From contig NZ_JACXZT010000019.1 of NCBI RefSeq assembly GCF_014779595.1, positions 1,023,808-1,087,807 of the forward strand: a stretch of 64,000 nucleotides of DNA, given 5' to 3'. The notes beneath the pieces were generated by a model. It had not been told where the DNA came from, did not search any database, and saw only the letters and a list, made by a program, of their open reading frames with translations. Below, one piece after another: positions 1-8,657 of this stretch (the stretch's first letter is position 1; each line of letters begins with the position of its first letter). Position numbers and translations under genes: made by a program. The DNA is from Halomonas sp. ML-15 (lineage in GTDB: Bacteria > Pseudomonadota > Gammaproteobacteria > Pseudomonadales > Halomonadaceae).

Positions 1-267
1 CTGCTCACCGGGCTGGCGGTGGCGGTGGCCGGGCCAGTGGGGATGGTGGGTCTGATCGGCCCGGAGATCGCCCGCTCGCTCTCCTGCCGTCGCGGCGTGC
101 CGATCATCGCCTCGGCGCAGGCCGGGGCGCTGGTGATGGTGCTGGCCGATCTGGTCGGACGGGTGCTGTTGGCGCCCATCGAACTGCCGGTAGGGATCGT
201 CACCGCCGTGGTCGGCGGTCCCTGGTTGTTATGGATCCTACTGCGACCTCTAAGGAGTCTGGCATGA
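1..267 (+). CDS. FecCD-type siderophore ABC permease, C-terminal fragment
   Basis: The reading frame is open from the first base, so only the last 88 residues of an integral inner-membrane permease are present. The motif GMVGLIGPEIARSL and the C-terminal stretch LAPIELPVGIVTAVVGGP are typical of FecCD/BtuC-family permeases, which carry ferric siderophore, haem or vitamin B12 across the inner membrane. The stop overlaps the start of the downstream ATPase gene (ATGA), so the two are translationally coupled and form one importer. The substrate cannot be told from this fragment, but the Fur-like site and TonB operon just downstream suggest iron-siderophore. Confidence 0.9.
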   Translation: MLTGLAVAVAGPVGMVGLIGPEIARSLSCRRGVPIIASAQAGALVMVLADLVGRVLLAPIELPVGIVTAVVGGPWLLWILLRPLRSLA

Positions 268-1094
268 GTGAAGTGGCGGAGGGCTGCGCGCTTGAAGCGC
301 AGCGGCTCGACCTGGCCCACGGTCAGCGACGTGTGATCGAAGGGCTGGACCTGCGCCTGCCACCTGGCCGGGTGACCGCCATCGTCGGCCCCAACGGCTG
401 CGGCAAGTCGACCCTGCTGGCAGGGTTGGCACGGCTCCACGCCCCGGGGGGCGGCTGCGTACTGCTCGACGGTAAGGATATCCAGCGCTTGCCGGCCCGC
501 GAGCTGGCGCGCCGTCTGGCGCTGCTGCCGCAGGAGGCGATTGCCCCTGAGGGGCTGACGGTGCGCGACCTGATCCGCTTCGGCCGCCAGCCCCACCAGG
601 GCATCTTGCGGCAGTGGTCGCGGCAGGATCATCTGGCCGTCGAGGCGGCACTCGCGGCGGCGGATCTGCTAGCGTTGGCCGAGCGTCCGCTTGAGGCGCT
701 CTCGGGTGGGCAGCGGCAGCGTGCCTGGATCGCCATGACCATCGCCCAGCAAACGCCGCTGCTGCTGCTCGACGAGCCGACCTCGGCGCTCGATCTGGGC
801 CATCAGTTGGAGGTCTTCGAGCTGGTGCGGCGACTGGCCGGCGAGGGGCGAACGCTGGCGCTGGTGCTGCACGATCTGGCCAGCGCCTGCCGCTATGCCG
901 ACCATTTGGTGGCGATGCGCGAAGGGCGCATCATTGTCCAGGGCGAGCCTCGTGAAGTGGTGACCCGTGAGCTGGTCGCCGAGCTCTACGACATCGACTG
1001 CACCCTGCTGCATGATCCGGCTACCGGCACCCCGCTATTGACCAACCTGCGCCGTATGCCCCGTGCGTCTCGAGAGGGGTGTACGCCTCGTTGA
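264..1094 (+). CDS. Iron-siderophore ABC transporter ATP-binding protein (FepC/FecE type)
   Basis: This 276-residue ATPase powers the FecCD permease encoded just before it. Walker A GPNGCGKST lies at residues 42-50, the signature LSGGQ at 146-150, Walker B LLLLDEP at about 166-172 and the H-loop histidine at about 203. The length is normal for the family. I placed the start at the ATG at 264, which overlaps the permease stop and follows an AAGGAG ribosome-binding site at 252-257; the longer frame from 231 would bury that site. Iron-siderophore import is the likely role, but B12 and haem importers share the same fold. Confidence 0.92.
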   Translation: MSEVAEGCALEAQRLDLAHGQRRVIEGLDLRLPPGRVTAIVGPNGCGKSTLLAGLARLHAPGGGCVLLDGKDIQRLPARELARRLALLPQEAIAPEGLTVRDLIRFGRQPHQGILRQWSRQDHLAVEAALAAADLLALAERPLEALSGGQRQRAWIAMTIAQQTPLLLLDEPTSALDLGHQLEVFELVRRLAGEGRTLALVLHDLASACRYADHLVAMREGRIIVQGEPREVVTRELVAELYDIDCTLLHDPATGTPLLTNLRRMPRASREGCTPR

Positions 1095-1105
1095 GGCATC
1101 TTCTT

Positions 1106-1124
1106 GATAATGAAAGTCATTGTT
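1106..1124 (+). promoter_or_regulatory. Fur-box-like operator upstream of the TonB operon
   Basis: GATAATGAAAGTCATTGTT matches the classical 19-bp Fur consensus (GATAATGATAATCATTATC) at 15 of 19 positions by hand alignment. It lies 12 bp after the ATPase stop and about 70 bp before the proposed DUF3450 start. A possible -10 (TATCCT, 1142-1147) sits just downstream, so Fur-iron binding here would block transcription of the TonB operon. Iron control of ExbB/ExbD/TonB systems is well established. Confidence 0.7.
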
Positions 1125-1191
1125 ATTCGCGGTCGAGGTGATATCCTATCTGGCGATGGCTTCTACTAGGCAACGACGACGGGAGAGAACG

Positions 1192-2001
1192 GTGCGTGGT
1201 AATGGTTTAGATTCCCTGCGCTTAGGCGCTGCGCTATGCGTCCTGTTACTGGCTGGACAGGCCAATGCCGACTCGCTGACGTCCGAGGCACAAGACGCTC
1301 AGCGTCAGCAGGCTGAGCTGCAGGCGCAGATCGACGCTGCAGACGATGAGAGCCGCGCGATGCTGGCAGAGCTTCGTGAGCGCGAAAGCGAGACGCGGCA
1401 ACTAGAACAGGAGAGCGCGCGCCTTGTCCCCCATCTGGTAGAGCAGGCGGAGCAGTTGCAGCGTCGTGAGCTGGCGCTGGATACCCTCGATGTGACACGA
1501 CAGTCGCTGCCCTCCCTGCAGGCGAGCCTGGTGGCGAGGCTCGACGCTTGGATCGAGAGGGATCTGCCGTTTATGCAGTCACAGCGGCGTGCCCGGGTGG
1601 CGAGTCTGGAAACCGCACTGGGGGATCCGGACCTCGACGATGCCGAGCGGATGGAGCGAATTCTGGACGTATGGCGCTATGAGCTGGCGTATGGGCTGGA
1701 GATGGATGCTTGGCGCGATTACCTGGTAGTGACTGATGAATCGCAATCAAGCCGGCGTGAAGTGGACTATCTGCGTCTGGGGCGTGTAGGGCTCTATTAC
1801 CTCACGCCGGATGGCCGTGAGGGCGGGGTGTGGTTGGCAGAAGACGCTGACTGGGCGCCGTTGGATGACCAGCAGCGCCGAGAAGTGCGCAAAGGCTTGC
1901 GCATGGCGCGCGATCAGCGCGCCCCTGAACTCTTGCAGCTACCGGTTTCTCAGCCGCTTGAGCGTGACAATGGCCCACTGGCTAGGGAGGGCGGCATATG
2001 A
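1192..2001 (+). CDS. DUF3450 periplasmic coiled-coil protein of the TonB operon
   Basis: The product has about 269 residues. An N-terminal signal peptide (hydrophobic LGAALCVLLLAGQANA, cleavage before DS) is followed by a long coiled coil rich in Gln, Glu and Arg (heptads such as QRQQAELQAQIDAADDE) and a more compact C-terminal part. This matches DUF3450, a family normally encoded at the head of operons with a long ExbB (TtpC), ExbB, ExbD and TonB. I chose the GTG at 1192, preceded by GGGAGAG, because the longer frame would begin inside the Fur box. It ends with an ATGA overlap onto the next gene. Its role in energising outer-membrane receptors is inferred from context. Confidence 0.85.
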   Translation: MRGNGLDSLRLGAALCVLLLAGQANADSLTSEAQDAQRQQAELQAQIDAADDESRAMLAELRERESETRQLEQESARLVPHLVEQAEQLQRRELALDTLDVTRQSLPSLQASLVARLDAWIERDLPFMQSQRRARVASLETALGDPDLDDAERMERILDVWRYELAYGLEMDAWRDYLVVTDESQSSRREVDYLRLGRVGLYYLTPDGREGGVWLAEDADWAPLDDQQRREVRKGLRMARDQRAPELLQLPVSQPLERDNGPLAREGGI

Positions 2002-3374
2002 GCACGCTAAGAGTGATGGCGTTACTGATGCTGGTGGTGCTGTTCAGCGTCACCGCACTGGCGCAGGGCGACCCCGAGACGCTGAGTAGCCTGCGTGCTG
2101 AGCGGGAGGCGGCCGAAGCGCGCGACCGGGCGCGGTTGAGTGAGTTGCTCGACGATCGCGAGGCCCTGGAAGCGGCATTGGAACGCAGTCGTGAAGCGCA
2201 TCGCGCTGCTCAGGAGCGCCATGCGGCGCTGAGCGATCAGCGCGAGATCCAGGCCCAGCATCGTGACGAGCTCGAGGCGCGGCAGCAGGAGCAGGGCAGT
2301 GATCTGGCGGCGATACTCGAGCTGGCATCGCGTCACACTGGCGAGCTGCGCGACGCTCTCAATAATAGCTGGGTAGCCGTCGGTGAGGGACGGCTTCCCG
2401 AGCGGCTAGATACGGTCTCCGTGCTCGAGTTGGAGCACCTGGAAAGCTTTGCCGACCGGCTGCTGGGCTTGGTGGAAGAGACCGGGCGCGTGGTGCAGTT
2501 CGAGGCGCCGGTGGCTGGAACGGATGGCGAGATAGTGCCTCGTGATGTGGTGCGTCTGGGCGACTTTGCGGCCTTTACCGATGATGCGCTGCTGCGGCGC
2601 GGCGTCGGAGAGGCGGGGTTGGCGGTGGTCGAGCGCACGCCGCGCTCGGTGGCCAAGGTGCTGGCCGAGTTTCATGCCGGTGAGCGTCGTGATGTCGCTC
2701 TGGATCCCACCCATGGCGATGTGATTGCGGCGCTGGCCCAGCAGCCCACGCTGCTGGAGCGCTTCCATCAGGGCGGTGTCGTTGGTTACGTGGTGGTGAC
2801 GCTGGGCGCCTTCGGCTTGCTGGTGGGCTTGTTGCAGTATGGCTACCTGCTATGGGTCAGCCTCGCCATGCGTCGCCAGCTGGCTAAGCTGTCACAGCTG
2901 CGCAGTGATAACCCGCTAGGCAGAGTCTTGCAGCGCTTCCGTGAGCTGCAGGCGAATCAAATTCCCGAGGCGCTGGAGGCACGGCTGGACGAAGCCGTAC
3001 TGGCCGAGCTGCCGAGACTCGAACGTGGCCAGCCACTGGTCAAGCTGCTCGCTGCCATCGCGCCGCTGCTCGGGTTGCTGGGTACCGTGACCGGGATGAT
3101 CGTGACCTTCCAGGCGATCACCGTCTACGGCACCGGTGATCCCCAGCTAATGGCCGGTGGTATCAGCCAGGCGCTGGTGACCACCGTGTTGGGTCTGGTG
3201 ACCGCCGTCCCGCTGCTATTCATGCATACCGCGCTGTCGGGCCGCAGTCGCCACTTGACCGGTGTCGTCGAGGGTCAGGCGAGCGCGGCCTTGGCCAGGC
3301 ATCTCGAGACGGGCTCACTGAGCGACGCGCCCACATCCCAGGAGAGCAGGTCGCATGACTCCGCGTTGGCTTGA
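1998..3374 (+). CDS. TtpC-type MotA/TolQ/ExbB proton channel protein with long periplasmic N-domain
   Basis: This 458-residue protein is about twice the size of ordinary ExbB. A signal peptide (residues 1-22, ending VTALA) leads into a coiled-coil-rich periplasmic domain of about 240 residues, a membrane segment near 263-290 and a C-terminal MotA/TolQ/ExbB channel domain with the segments LAAIAPLLGLLGTVTGMIV and LVTTVLGLVTAVPLLF. The layout matches TtpC, the accessory channel subunit of Vibrio TonB2-type systems that helps pass proton-motive force to TonB. The ATGA overlap with DUF3450 and a 20-bp overlap with exbB place it in the same operon. Confidence 0.9.
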   Translation: MSTLRVMALLMLVVLFSVTALAQGDPETLSSLRAEREAAEARDRARLSELLDDREALEAALERSREAHRAAQERHAALSDQREIQAQHRDELEARQQEQGSDLAAILELASRHTGELRDALNNSWVAVGEGRLPERLDTVSVLELEHLESFADRLLGLVEETGRVVQFEAPVAGTDGEIVPRDVVRLGDFAAFTDDALLRRGVGEAGLAVVERTPRSVAKVLAEFHAGERRDVALDPTHGDVIAALAQQPTLLERFHQGGVVGYVVVTLGAFGLLVGLLQYGYLLWVSLAMRRQLAKLSQLRSDNPLGRVLQRFRELQANQIPEALEARLDEAVLAELPRLERGQPLVKLLAAIAPLLGLLGTVTGMIVTFQAITVYGTGDPQLMAGGISQALVTTVLGLVTAVPLLFMHTALSGRSRHLTGVVEGQASAALARHLETGSLSDAPTSQESRSHDSALA

Positions 3375-3891
3375 GCCCCTCGAGCGTCTGGTCGAGTCTG
3401 GCGGTGAGGTGCTGGTCGTTATCGCCGTGGTGGCCATGCTGCTGTTCACCCTGTCGCTGGAGCGCTGGTGGTATTTTCGCGTGACCTATCGCCACCAGCG
3501 CCGACAGCTGATCGAGCGCTGGACTCAGCGCAGCGACCATTTGAGCTGGAGCGCCCGTACGCTCCGGGATGTGTGGACGCGGGAGCTGATCCGGCGCCTG
3601 CGTCGGCCGCTGCCCTGGCTCAAGCTGCTGGTCGCCCTGTGTCCCCTGCTGGGGCTGCTGGGGACCGTGACCGGCATGATCGCGGTGTTCGATAGTCTGG
3701 CACTTAGCGGTAGCGGCCAGGCGCGCTCGATGGCGGACGGTGTGGCACGTGCCACGCTGCCAACCTTGACCGGCATGGCGGTGGCGGTCGTCGGGCTGCT
3801 TTTCACCAGTCGTTTGGAACATATCATCCGGCGCGAGGACCAGCGGCTACATGACCGCCTGGCCCGGGCCGTGGAGGAATCCCATGCGTAG
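3355..3891 (+). CDS. exbB: ExbB proton channel subunit of the TonB system
   Basis: This 178-residue inner-membrane protein has one N-terminal hydrophobic segment (about residues 17-38) and the family core LKLLVALCPLLGLLGTVTGMIAVF, followed by a third segment near TLTGMAVAVVGLLF. This is the three-helix TolQ/ExbB pattern; ExbB and ExbD form the proton channel that drives TonB. The start at 3355 lies inside the end of the TtpC gene and has an AGGAGAG site upstream. It overlaps exbD by 8 bp. With two channel proteins in the operon, this short copy is probably the canonical ExbB and the long one the accessory TtpC. Confidence 0.92.
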   Translation: MTPRWLEPLERLVESGGEVLVVIAVVAMLLFTLSLERWWYFRVTYRHQRRQLIERWTQRSDHLSWSARTLRDVWTRELIRRLRRPLPWLKLLVALCPLLGLLGTVTGMIAVFDSLALSGSGQARSMADGVARATLPTLTGMAVAVVGLLFTSRLEHIIRREDQRLHDRLARAVEESHA

Positions 3892-4291
3892 GCGCCGAAT
3901 GACGGCCGACAGCGGCGAGGCCAGTGAAGTCAACCTGACGCCGATGCTCGATGTGGTCTTCATCATGCTCATTTTCTTTATCGTCACCACCAGCTTCATC
4001 CGTGAGAGTGGGGTGGAGATCGAGCGCCCCGAATCGAGTTCGGCGACGCCCCAGCCGGAGGCGCAAGTGATGGTCGCCATCACGCCGGAGGGGGCGGTGT
4101 GGGTAGATGGCAAGGCCATCGACCTGCATCGCGTCGGCGATGAAGTGGCCGCGCTGGTCAGCGATGATGGCAGCGTGGTGATCCAGGCGGATCGGCAAGC
4201 CGCCACCGGCATCCTGATTGAGGTCATGGATAGCATCCGTAGTGCCGGTGTCGAGCAGGTGGCGGTGGCAGCCAGCCGGAGCGAGTCATGA
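3884..4291 (+). CDS. exbD: ExbD subunit of the TonB system
   Basis: The product has 135 residues, with a short charged cytoplasmic N-terminus (MRRRRMTAD), then VNLTPMLDVVFIMLIFFIVTTSF. This is the single ExbD/TolR membrane helix, and it contains the conserved proton-carrying aspartate of the LDVVF motif. A periplasmic domain follows. I chose the ATG at 3884 because GGAGGAA lies three bases before it; the upstream in-frame start at 3851 lacks such a site. The ATGA overlap with tonB shows translational coupling. Confidence 0.92.
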   Translation: MRRRRMTADSGEASEVNLTPMLDVVFIMLIFFIVTTSFIRESGVEIERPESSSATPQPEAQVMVAITPEGAVWVDGKAIDLHRVGDEVAALVSDDGSVVIQADRQAATGILIEVMDSIRSAGVEQVAVAASRSES

Positions 4292-5052
4292 CGCGAGTGC
4301 CTATGTCGGCGCTTGGCGGGATTCTGCTGGCGGTAGCCCTTTTCTGGCTGCTGGCGCTGCTGGTGGCTCCCCCCGAGGCTGAGGTCGAGATGCTCGACAA
4401 CACCATGGCGATGACCATGGTGGATGCCCCTGAGGTGCCGCAAGAGGAGCCTGCCGAAGCGCCCGCGGAAGCGCCGCCTCCGCCGCCACCCGCGGCAGTA
4501 CCGCCGCCCGCACCTGAGTTGCCGCCGCAGGAGAGCCCTATCTCGCTACCGGATCCGGAGCCGCTACCGGACGCTGCGGAACCCCTGGAGCTGGACGAGA
4601 CGCTGCCGGAGATGAGCGAAGTGTCGCCAGAGCCGCCGCCCGAACCGGAGCCGCAGCCCGAACCTGAGCCGCAGCCCGAGCCGGAGCCGTCTCCTGCACC
4701 CGAAGCAGAGGCGACGGCCGAGGTGGCGTCGGATACGGCGACAGACGCCAGCCCGAGTGATACTCAAGCGGACAGTGAGGCGCCGGTGGACGTTGGTCAG
4801 CTCTCACCGACCAGCCGGGTGCCGCCGGAGTACCCATCGCGGGCGCAGCGGCGCGGACTAGAGGGTTTCGTCGAGGTACGCTTCGTGATCCGGCCGGATG
4901 GCAGCGTGGATCCCTCCTCCGTCCAGGTCACCAGTGCCCAGCCGCGCAATGTCTTCGACAGCGCCGCGATAGAGGCGGTGCAGCGCTGGCAGTTCGAACC
5001 GGCCGGAGGCCTGCGGCGTGCCCATCAACGTCTCGAATTTCAGTTGAGGTGA
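4288..5052 (+). CDS. tonB: TonB energy-transducing protein
   Basis: This 254-residue protein has one N-terminal membrane anchor (LGGILLAVALFWLLALLVA). A long periplasm-spanning linker of Pro-Glu and Pro-Pro runs follows (roughly residues 50-150, including EPEPQPEPEPQPEPEP). The compact C-terminal TonB domain starts near PPEYPSRAQRRGLEGFVEVRF and ends AIEAVQRWQFEPAGG. It carries the energy captured by ExbB/ExbD to outer-membrane receptors for siderophores. The Pro-Glu repeat can vary in copy number between strains. Confidence 0.93.
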   Translation: MTRVPMSALGGILLAVALFWLLALLVAPPEAEVEMLDNTMAMTMVDAPEVPQEEPAEAPAEAPPPPPPAAVPPPAPELPPQESPISLPDPEPLPDAAEPLELDETLPEMSEVSPEPPPEPEPQPEPEPQPEPEPSPAPEAEATAEVASDTATDASPSDTQADSEAPVDVGQLSPTSRVPPEYPSRAQRRGLEGFVEVRFVIRPDGSVDPSSVQVTSAQPRNVFDSAAIEAVQRWQFEPAGGLRRAHQRLEFQLR

Positions 5053-5055
5053 TCG

Positions 5056-6171
5056 ATGCACCTTAAACGTCTCGCGCTGAGTATCGTATGGATCTGGCTT
5101 GTTGCCACGCCGCTGACGGTGCTGGCCGAGCCGCCGCTGCCGGGTGAGTTCATCCGCGATCTCGAGCGTCTACAGCAGCAGCTCCAGGAGGGGGCGGCAG
5201 ATACGGTACTGCAGCGCGCCGAGTCGCAGTCCCAGCGTTTGGCGGGGGGCAATGCCGCGGACCGCTGGGCGAGTGCGCTCTATCTCCAGCTGGCGGCACA
5301 CGCCGCCGCCAGGCTGGAGCGTTTCGAGGAGGCCGCTGCATACCTCGAGGAAGCGAGAAACAGCAGCCAGGCATCGTCGAGCCAGCGCGATCGTTGGTTG
5401 TACCAGGAGGCCGGCCTGCGGCTCTCGGCCGGACAGCGCGAGCAGGGGGCTGAACTGCTGGCCGACTGGCTGACTCGCCATGCGGGGCAGCGCGACGACT
5501 ACTGGCGCATGGTCAGGACACTGGCGGAGCTTGAGCGCTGGGAAGACGCCCGCGAGTGGCTCTCACGTGCGACCGCGGAGACGGGCTCGCTGTCGCCGAG
5601 CCAGCGCCGCCTGGCCGTGGCGGTTTATCAGCAGAGCGGTGCCGGAGAGCAGGTGCTGACGCTGCTGGGGGGCGAGCTGGACGGCGACTCGCCCGCCGCA
5701 GAGTGGCGCCGCGCCGCGGCGCTGGCTCAGCAGGCCGGACTTCATGAGCAGGCGGCAGTGTTCTGGGATAGCGCCTGGCGCCTGGGGGTATTCTCGGGTG
5801 ATGAGGATCTGTTGACCCTGGTGCGTCTGCATATGATGGCAGGCACCCCCGCGCGAGGCGCCGAACACTTGCACGCTGCCCTCGAGGCGGGTGAGGTGGC
5901 CGACAGCCTGGCGCACCGCCGACTGCTGGCCCAGGCCTGGCAGGCGGCGCGAGACCGCGAGGCGGCGCTGATGGCGTGGCAGGAGCTGGCAGAGCGCAGC
6001 GGTGAGGCCGACGACTGGCTGCGGCTGGGTCAGCTGGCTAACGACTGGGGGCGCGATCGCTGGGCGCGGGACGCCTGGCAGCAAGCCGCCTCGCTGGGCG
6101 CTGAAGAGGCCGAGGCGTGGCTTGGCGGCCTGGATCAGCCCCACACCCAGGCGCAGCTCTCAGAGCGCTAG
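5056..6171 (+). CDS. Secreted TPR-repeat protein of the TonB operon
   Basis: The product is 371 residues long, with a clear signal peptide ([19 protein letters not shown], cleavage before EPP) followed by helical Ala/Leu/Arg/Glu-rich repeats of about 34 residues that read as tetratricopeptide repeats throughout the mature protein. It starts four bases after the tonB stop with GAGG at 5045-5048. TPR proteins are commonly the last gene of DUF3450/TtpC/ExbB/ExbD/TonB operons, where they are thought to scaffold the periplasmic part of the complex; the exact role is not known. Its last 12 bp overlap the 3' end of xthA on the other strand. Confidence 0.85.
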   Translation: MHLKRLALSIVWIWLVATPLTVLAEPPLPGEFIRDLERLQQQLQEGAADTVLQRAESQSQRLAGGNAADRWASALYLQLAAHAAARLERFEEAAAYLEEARNSSQASSSQRDRWLYQEAGLRLSAGQREQGAELLADWLTRHAGQRDDYWRMVRTLAELERWEDAREWLSRATAETGSLSPSQRRLAVAVYQQSGAGEQVLTLLGGELDGDSPAAEWRRAAALAQQAGLHEQAAVFWDSAWRLGVFSGDEDLLTLVRLHMMAGTPARGAEHLHAALEAGEVADSLAHRRLLAQAWQAARDREAALMAWQELAERSGEADDWLRLGQLANDWGRDRWARDAWQQAASLGAEEAEAWLGGLDQPHTQAQLSER

Positions 6172-6975
6172 CTCGGTCCATACCGGGGCGTGATCCGAGG
6201 GCTTCTGCATGCCGCGCAGGTCGTAGTCGATACCCGCATCGGCCACGCGTTCGGCCAGCGGCGCGGTGACCAGGATATGGTCGATGCGCAGGCCGCGCTT
6301 GGGCTCGCGCTCGAAGCCCCTGGAGCGGTAGTCGAACCAGCTGAAGCGGTCGTCGACCTCAGGGTAGCGTAGCCGGTAACTGTCGCTCAGGCCCCAGCCT
6401 TTGACGCGACCGAGCCATTCGCGCTCAATGGGCTGAAAGCTGGTCTTGCCCTCGCGCAGCCAGCGCTTGCGGTTATCCTCGCCGATGCCGATATCGATAT
6501 CTTCCGGCGAGATATTGAAGTCGCCCATCACCGCCAGGCGCTGCTCGGGACGGCACTCCTCCTCGAGCAGTCGCGTCAGCTGAGCATAGAAGCGCTGCTT
6601 GTGCGGGAACTTGGTGGGGTGTTCGATGTTCTCGCCCTGAGGGAAATAGCCGTTCCACACCGTAAGCGGATCGCCGTTGGACGCCGCGAGGCGTATGCCG
6701 ATCATGCGCCGCTGAGCATCTTCCGCATCATCGGGAAAGCCGTAGTAGACCGCTTCGGGCTCGTCGCGGCACAGCATCGCCACGCCGTAGTGGCCCTTCT
6801 GGCCGTGAAAGAAGACGCGGTAGCCCATGGCCTCGACCGCTTCGCGGGGAAACTCGCTGTCCTGTACCTTGGTCTCCTGCAGACCGATCAGCGCCGGACG
6901 GTGCGACTCGATCAGCGCTTCCAGCTGATGCAGACGGGCGCGAATGCCGTTGATATTGAACGAGACCAGGCGCAT
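6160..6975 (-). CDS. xthA: Exodeoxyribonuclease III (AP endonuclease)
   Basis: This 271-residue protein belongs to the endonuclease/exonuclease/phosphatase fold. Family motifs are present in order: [11 protein letters not shown] at the N-terminus, LQETKVQD with the metal-binding glutamate near residue 35, [14 protein letters not shown] with the catalytic Asp-x-Asn, and the C-terminal SDHAPVW with the catalytic histidine. It acts at abasic sites in base-excision repair and degrades DNA 3' to 5'. The length matches E. coli XthA (268). The start overlaps the stop of the upstream small gene by one base (TGATG), so the two are co-transcribed. Confidence 0.93.
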   Translation of the reverse strand: MRLVSFNINGIRARLHQLEALIESHRPALIGLQETKVQDSEFPREAVEAMGYRVFFHGQKGHYGVAMLCRDEPEAVYYGFPDDAEDAQRRMIGIRLAASNGDPLTVWNGYFPQGENIEHPTKFPHKQRFYAQLTRLLEEECRPEQRLAVMGDFNISPEDIDIGIGEDNRKRWLREGKTSFQPIEREWLGRVKGWGLSDSYRLRYPEVDDRFSWFDYRSRGFEREPKRGLRIDHILVTAPLAERVADAGIDYDLRGMQKPSDHAPVWTELAL

Positions 6976-7205
6976 CAGTCGTCACCCCCAGACTCGGGAT
7001 GCACCTGAATGCCCGGCGCCTGCTGCTGGCGGGCCAGCTTGCGGGCCGCCTGCAGCTTGCGCTGCTGGCGCTTCTTCTCTGTGAAGCGACGCGACGAGGT
7101 GACCTGATCGGGATTCTCGTGACGCCATTTCTTGAAATCCTTGCGCTTGCCGGTGCGCAGCGTCACCTTGTCAGCCAGCGAGCGGGTCTTCTTCCTGCGT
7201 GTCAT
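6975..7205 (-). CDS. Small highly basic hypothetical protein upstream of xthA
   Basis: The product has 76 residues. The N-terminal two-thirds is dense in Lys/Arg ([44 protein letters not shown]) and the tail is acidic (ESGGDD). I recognise no domain; the charge suggests binding to RNA, DNA or the ribosome. I chose the ATG at 7203-7205, with a GGAG nine bases upstream, over an upstream in-frame ATG at 7235. It is coupled to xthA by a TGATG overlap, which may mean a role near nucleic acids, but that is only context. Confidence 0.7.
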   Translation of the reverse strand: MTRRKKTRSLADKVTLRTGKRKDFKKWRHENPDQVTSSRRFTEKKRQQRKLQAARKLARQQQAPGIQVHPESGGDD

Positions 7206-7291
7206 GACGCATGACTCCATATACCGTGTAGCCACATTCTAACAGGCACGACGGGTGCCACACAGCCGGGGGCGCCCTCGTCGCCAATGGC

Positions 7292-7300
7292 TGCTACAAT
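7292..7300 (+). promoter_or_regulatory. Extended -10 promoter candidate for rhlB
   Basis: TGCTACAAT is an extended -10 element (TGn plus TACAAT) about 75 bp before the rhlB start, in the divergent gap between the small basic gene and rhlB. No good -35 is seen at 17 bp, which is usual for extended -10 promoters. Confidence 0.45.
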
Positions 7301-7374
7301 AGTTCGCCTGAAAACGTCCAGGCAGGTTTGGACTGGCATACCATCCACAGACATTACGGACAGAATCACAGCCT

Positions 7375-8649
7375 ATGAGCGAGTCGGAAAAGACCACCGC
7401 ACCGGCCCAGAACCGCAAGCCCAAGCGTCGTCGCCGCAAGCCGCGCAAGTCGCAATCCAGCTGGGATCTGCGTCAGTTCCAGGTCCCGCCGGTGGCGGGC
7501 AAGTGGCGCTTCCACGACTTCGATCTGCCGCTGCCGCTGATGCGCGCGATCCATGCCCTGGGCTTCGAGTACTGCACGCCGATTCAGGCCGAAGCGCTGA
7601 CGCAGACCCTGCTTGGCGGCGACATCGTCGGCAAGGCCCAGACCGGTACCGGCAAGACCGCGGCATTCCTGATGTCGATTCTTGCCTACTTCCTCGAGGA
7701 GGAAACGCCGAACGGCCAGAAAGCCGGTGCGCCGCGGGCGTTGATCGTTGCCCCGACCCGCGAGTTGGCACTGCAGATCGAGAAGGATGCCAAGGCACTG
7801 GCGCGCTTCACCGACCTCAACGTGGCAAGCGTGGTCGGCGGAATGGACTACCAGAAGCAGCGCGACAATCTGGGCAAGAACCTGGATATCCTGGTGGCGA
7901 CACCGGGCCGGCTGCTCGATTTCCATGAGAAGCGCGACGTCGATCTTACCCAGGTCGAAGTGCTGGTGCTCGACGAAGCCGATCGCATGCTGTCGATGGG
8001 GTTCATTCCCGACGTCAAGCGCATCATTCGTCATACGCCGAAGAAAGAGGAGCGTCAGACCTTCCTGTTCTCGGCCACCTTCACCGAAGACATCCTCAAT
8101 CTGGCCAGCCAGTGGACCGAGAGCCCGGCCCACGTGGAGATCGAGGTCACGGTGGAGAACGCCGCCGACATCGATCAGCGCGTCTACATGGTCGGCGACG
8201 ACGACAAGCAGCGGCTGCTGATCAACCTGCTCAAGCAGGAGAGTTTTGAGCGCGTGATGGTGTTCGGCAACCGCCGCGACCTGGTGCGTAAGCTCGACGA
8301 GCTGCTCAGGAAGGCCGATGTCAACGTGGCGATGCTGTCCGGCGATGTGCCCCAGGCCCAGCGCATCAAGACCCTCGAGCGTTTCCGTGAAGGCGAGGTG
8401 CAGGTGCTGGTGGCCACCGACGTGGCCGGGCGTGGCATTCATATCGACGACGTCAGCCATGTGATCAACTACACCCTGCCGGAAGATCCGGAAGACTATG
8501 TGCACCGCATTGGCCGCACCGGTCGCGCCGGTGCCAAGGGCGTATCGATCAGCTTCGTCGGCGAAGAAGACGCCTTCTCACTGCCCGAGATCGAGCGCTA
8601 CATCAACGACAAGCTGCCTTGTGAGCACCCCCCTGCAGGTATGCTATAG
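7375..8649 (+). CDS. rhlB: DEAD-box ATP-dependent RNA helicase (RhlB)
   Basis: This 424-residue helicase has a basic N-terminal extension ([11 protein letters not shown]), the Q motif region [12 protein letters not shown], motif I AQTGTGKT, motif [10 protein letters not shown], motif III FSATF and motif [12 protein letters not shown]. The segment [17 protein letters not shown] closely matches Pseudomonas-type RhlB, the helicase of the RNA degradosome, which unwinds structured RNA for RNase E and PNPase. The C-terminus lacks the long basic tail of E. coli RhlB. The basic region lies at the N-terminus instead. Confidence 0.88.
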   Translation: MSESEKTTAPAQNRKPKRRRRKPRKSQSSWDLRQFQVPPVAGKWRFHDFDLPLPLMRAIHALGFEYCTPIQAEALTQTLLGGDIVGKAQTGTGKTAAFLMSILAYFLEEETPNGQKAGAPRALIVAPTRELALQIEKDAKALARFTDLNVASVVGGMDYQKQRDNLGKNLDILVATPGRLLDFHEKRDVDLTQVEVLVLDEADRMLSMGFIPDVKRIIRHTPKKEERQTFLFSATFTEDILNLASQWTESPAHVEIEVTVENAADIDQRVYMVGDDDKQRLLINLLKQESFERVMVFGNRRDLVRKLDELLRKADVNVAMLSGDVPQAQRIKTLERFREGEVQVLVATDVAGRGIHIDDVSHVINYTLPEDPEDYVHRIGRTGRAGAKGVSISFVGEEDAFSLPEIERYINDKLPCEHPPAGML

Positions 8650-8657
8650 GCGCCACC

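Noticed and set aside
1120-1191. Upstream start for the DUF3450 gene
   Set aside because: It would begin inside the Fur-like box and put a non-signal sequence before the signal peptide.
4600-4720. Pro-Glu codon repeat in tonB as a possible mobile or CRISPR-like repeat
   Set aside because: It is the normal periplasm-spanning linker of TonB, in frame and without spacers. No CRISPR array is visible in the window.
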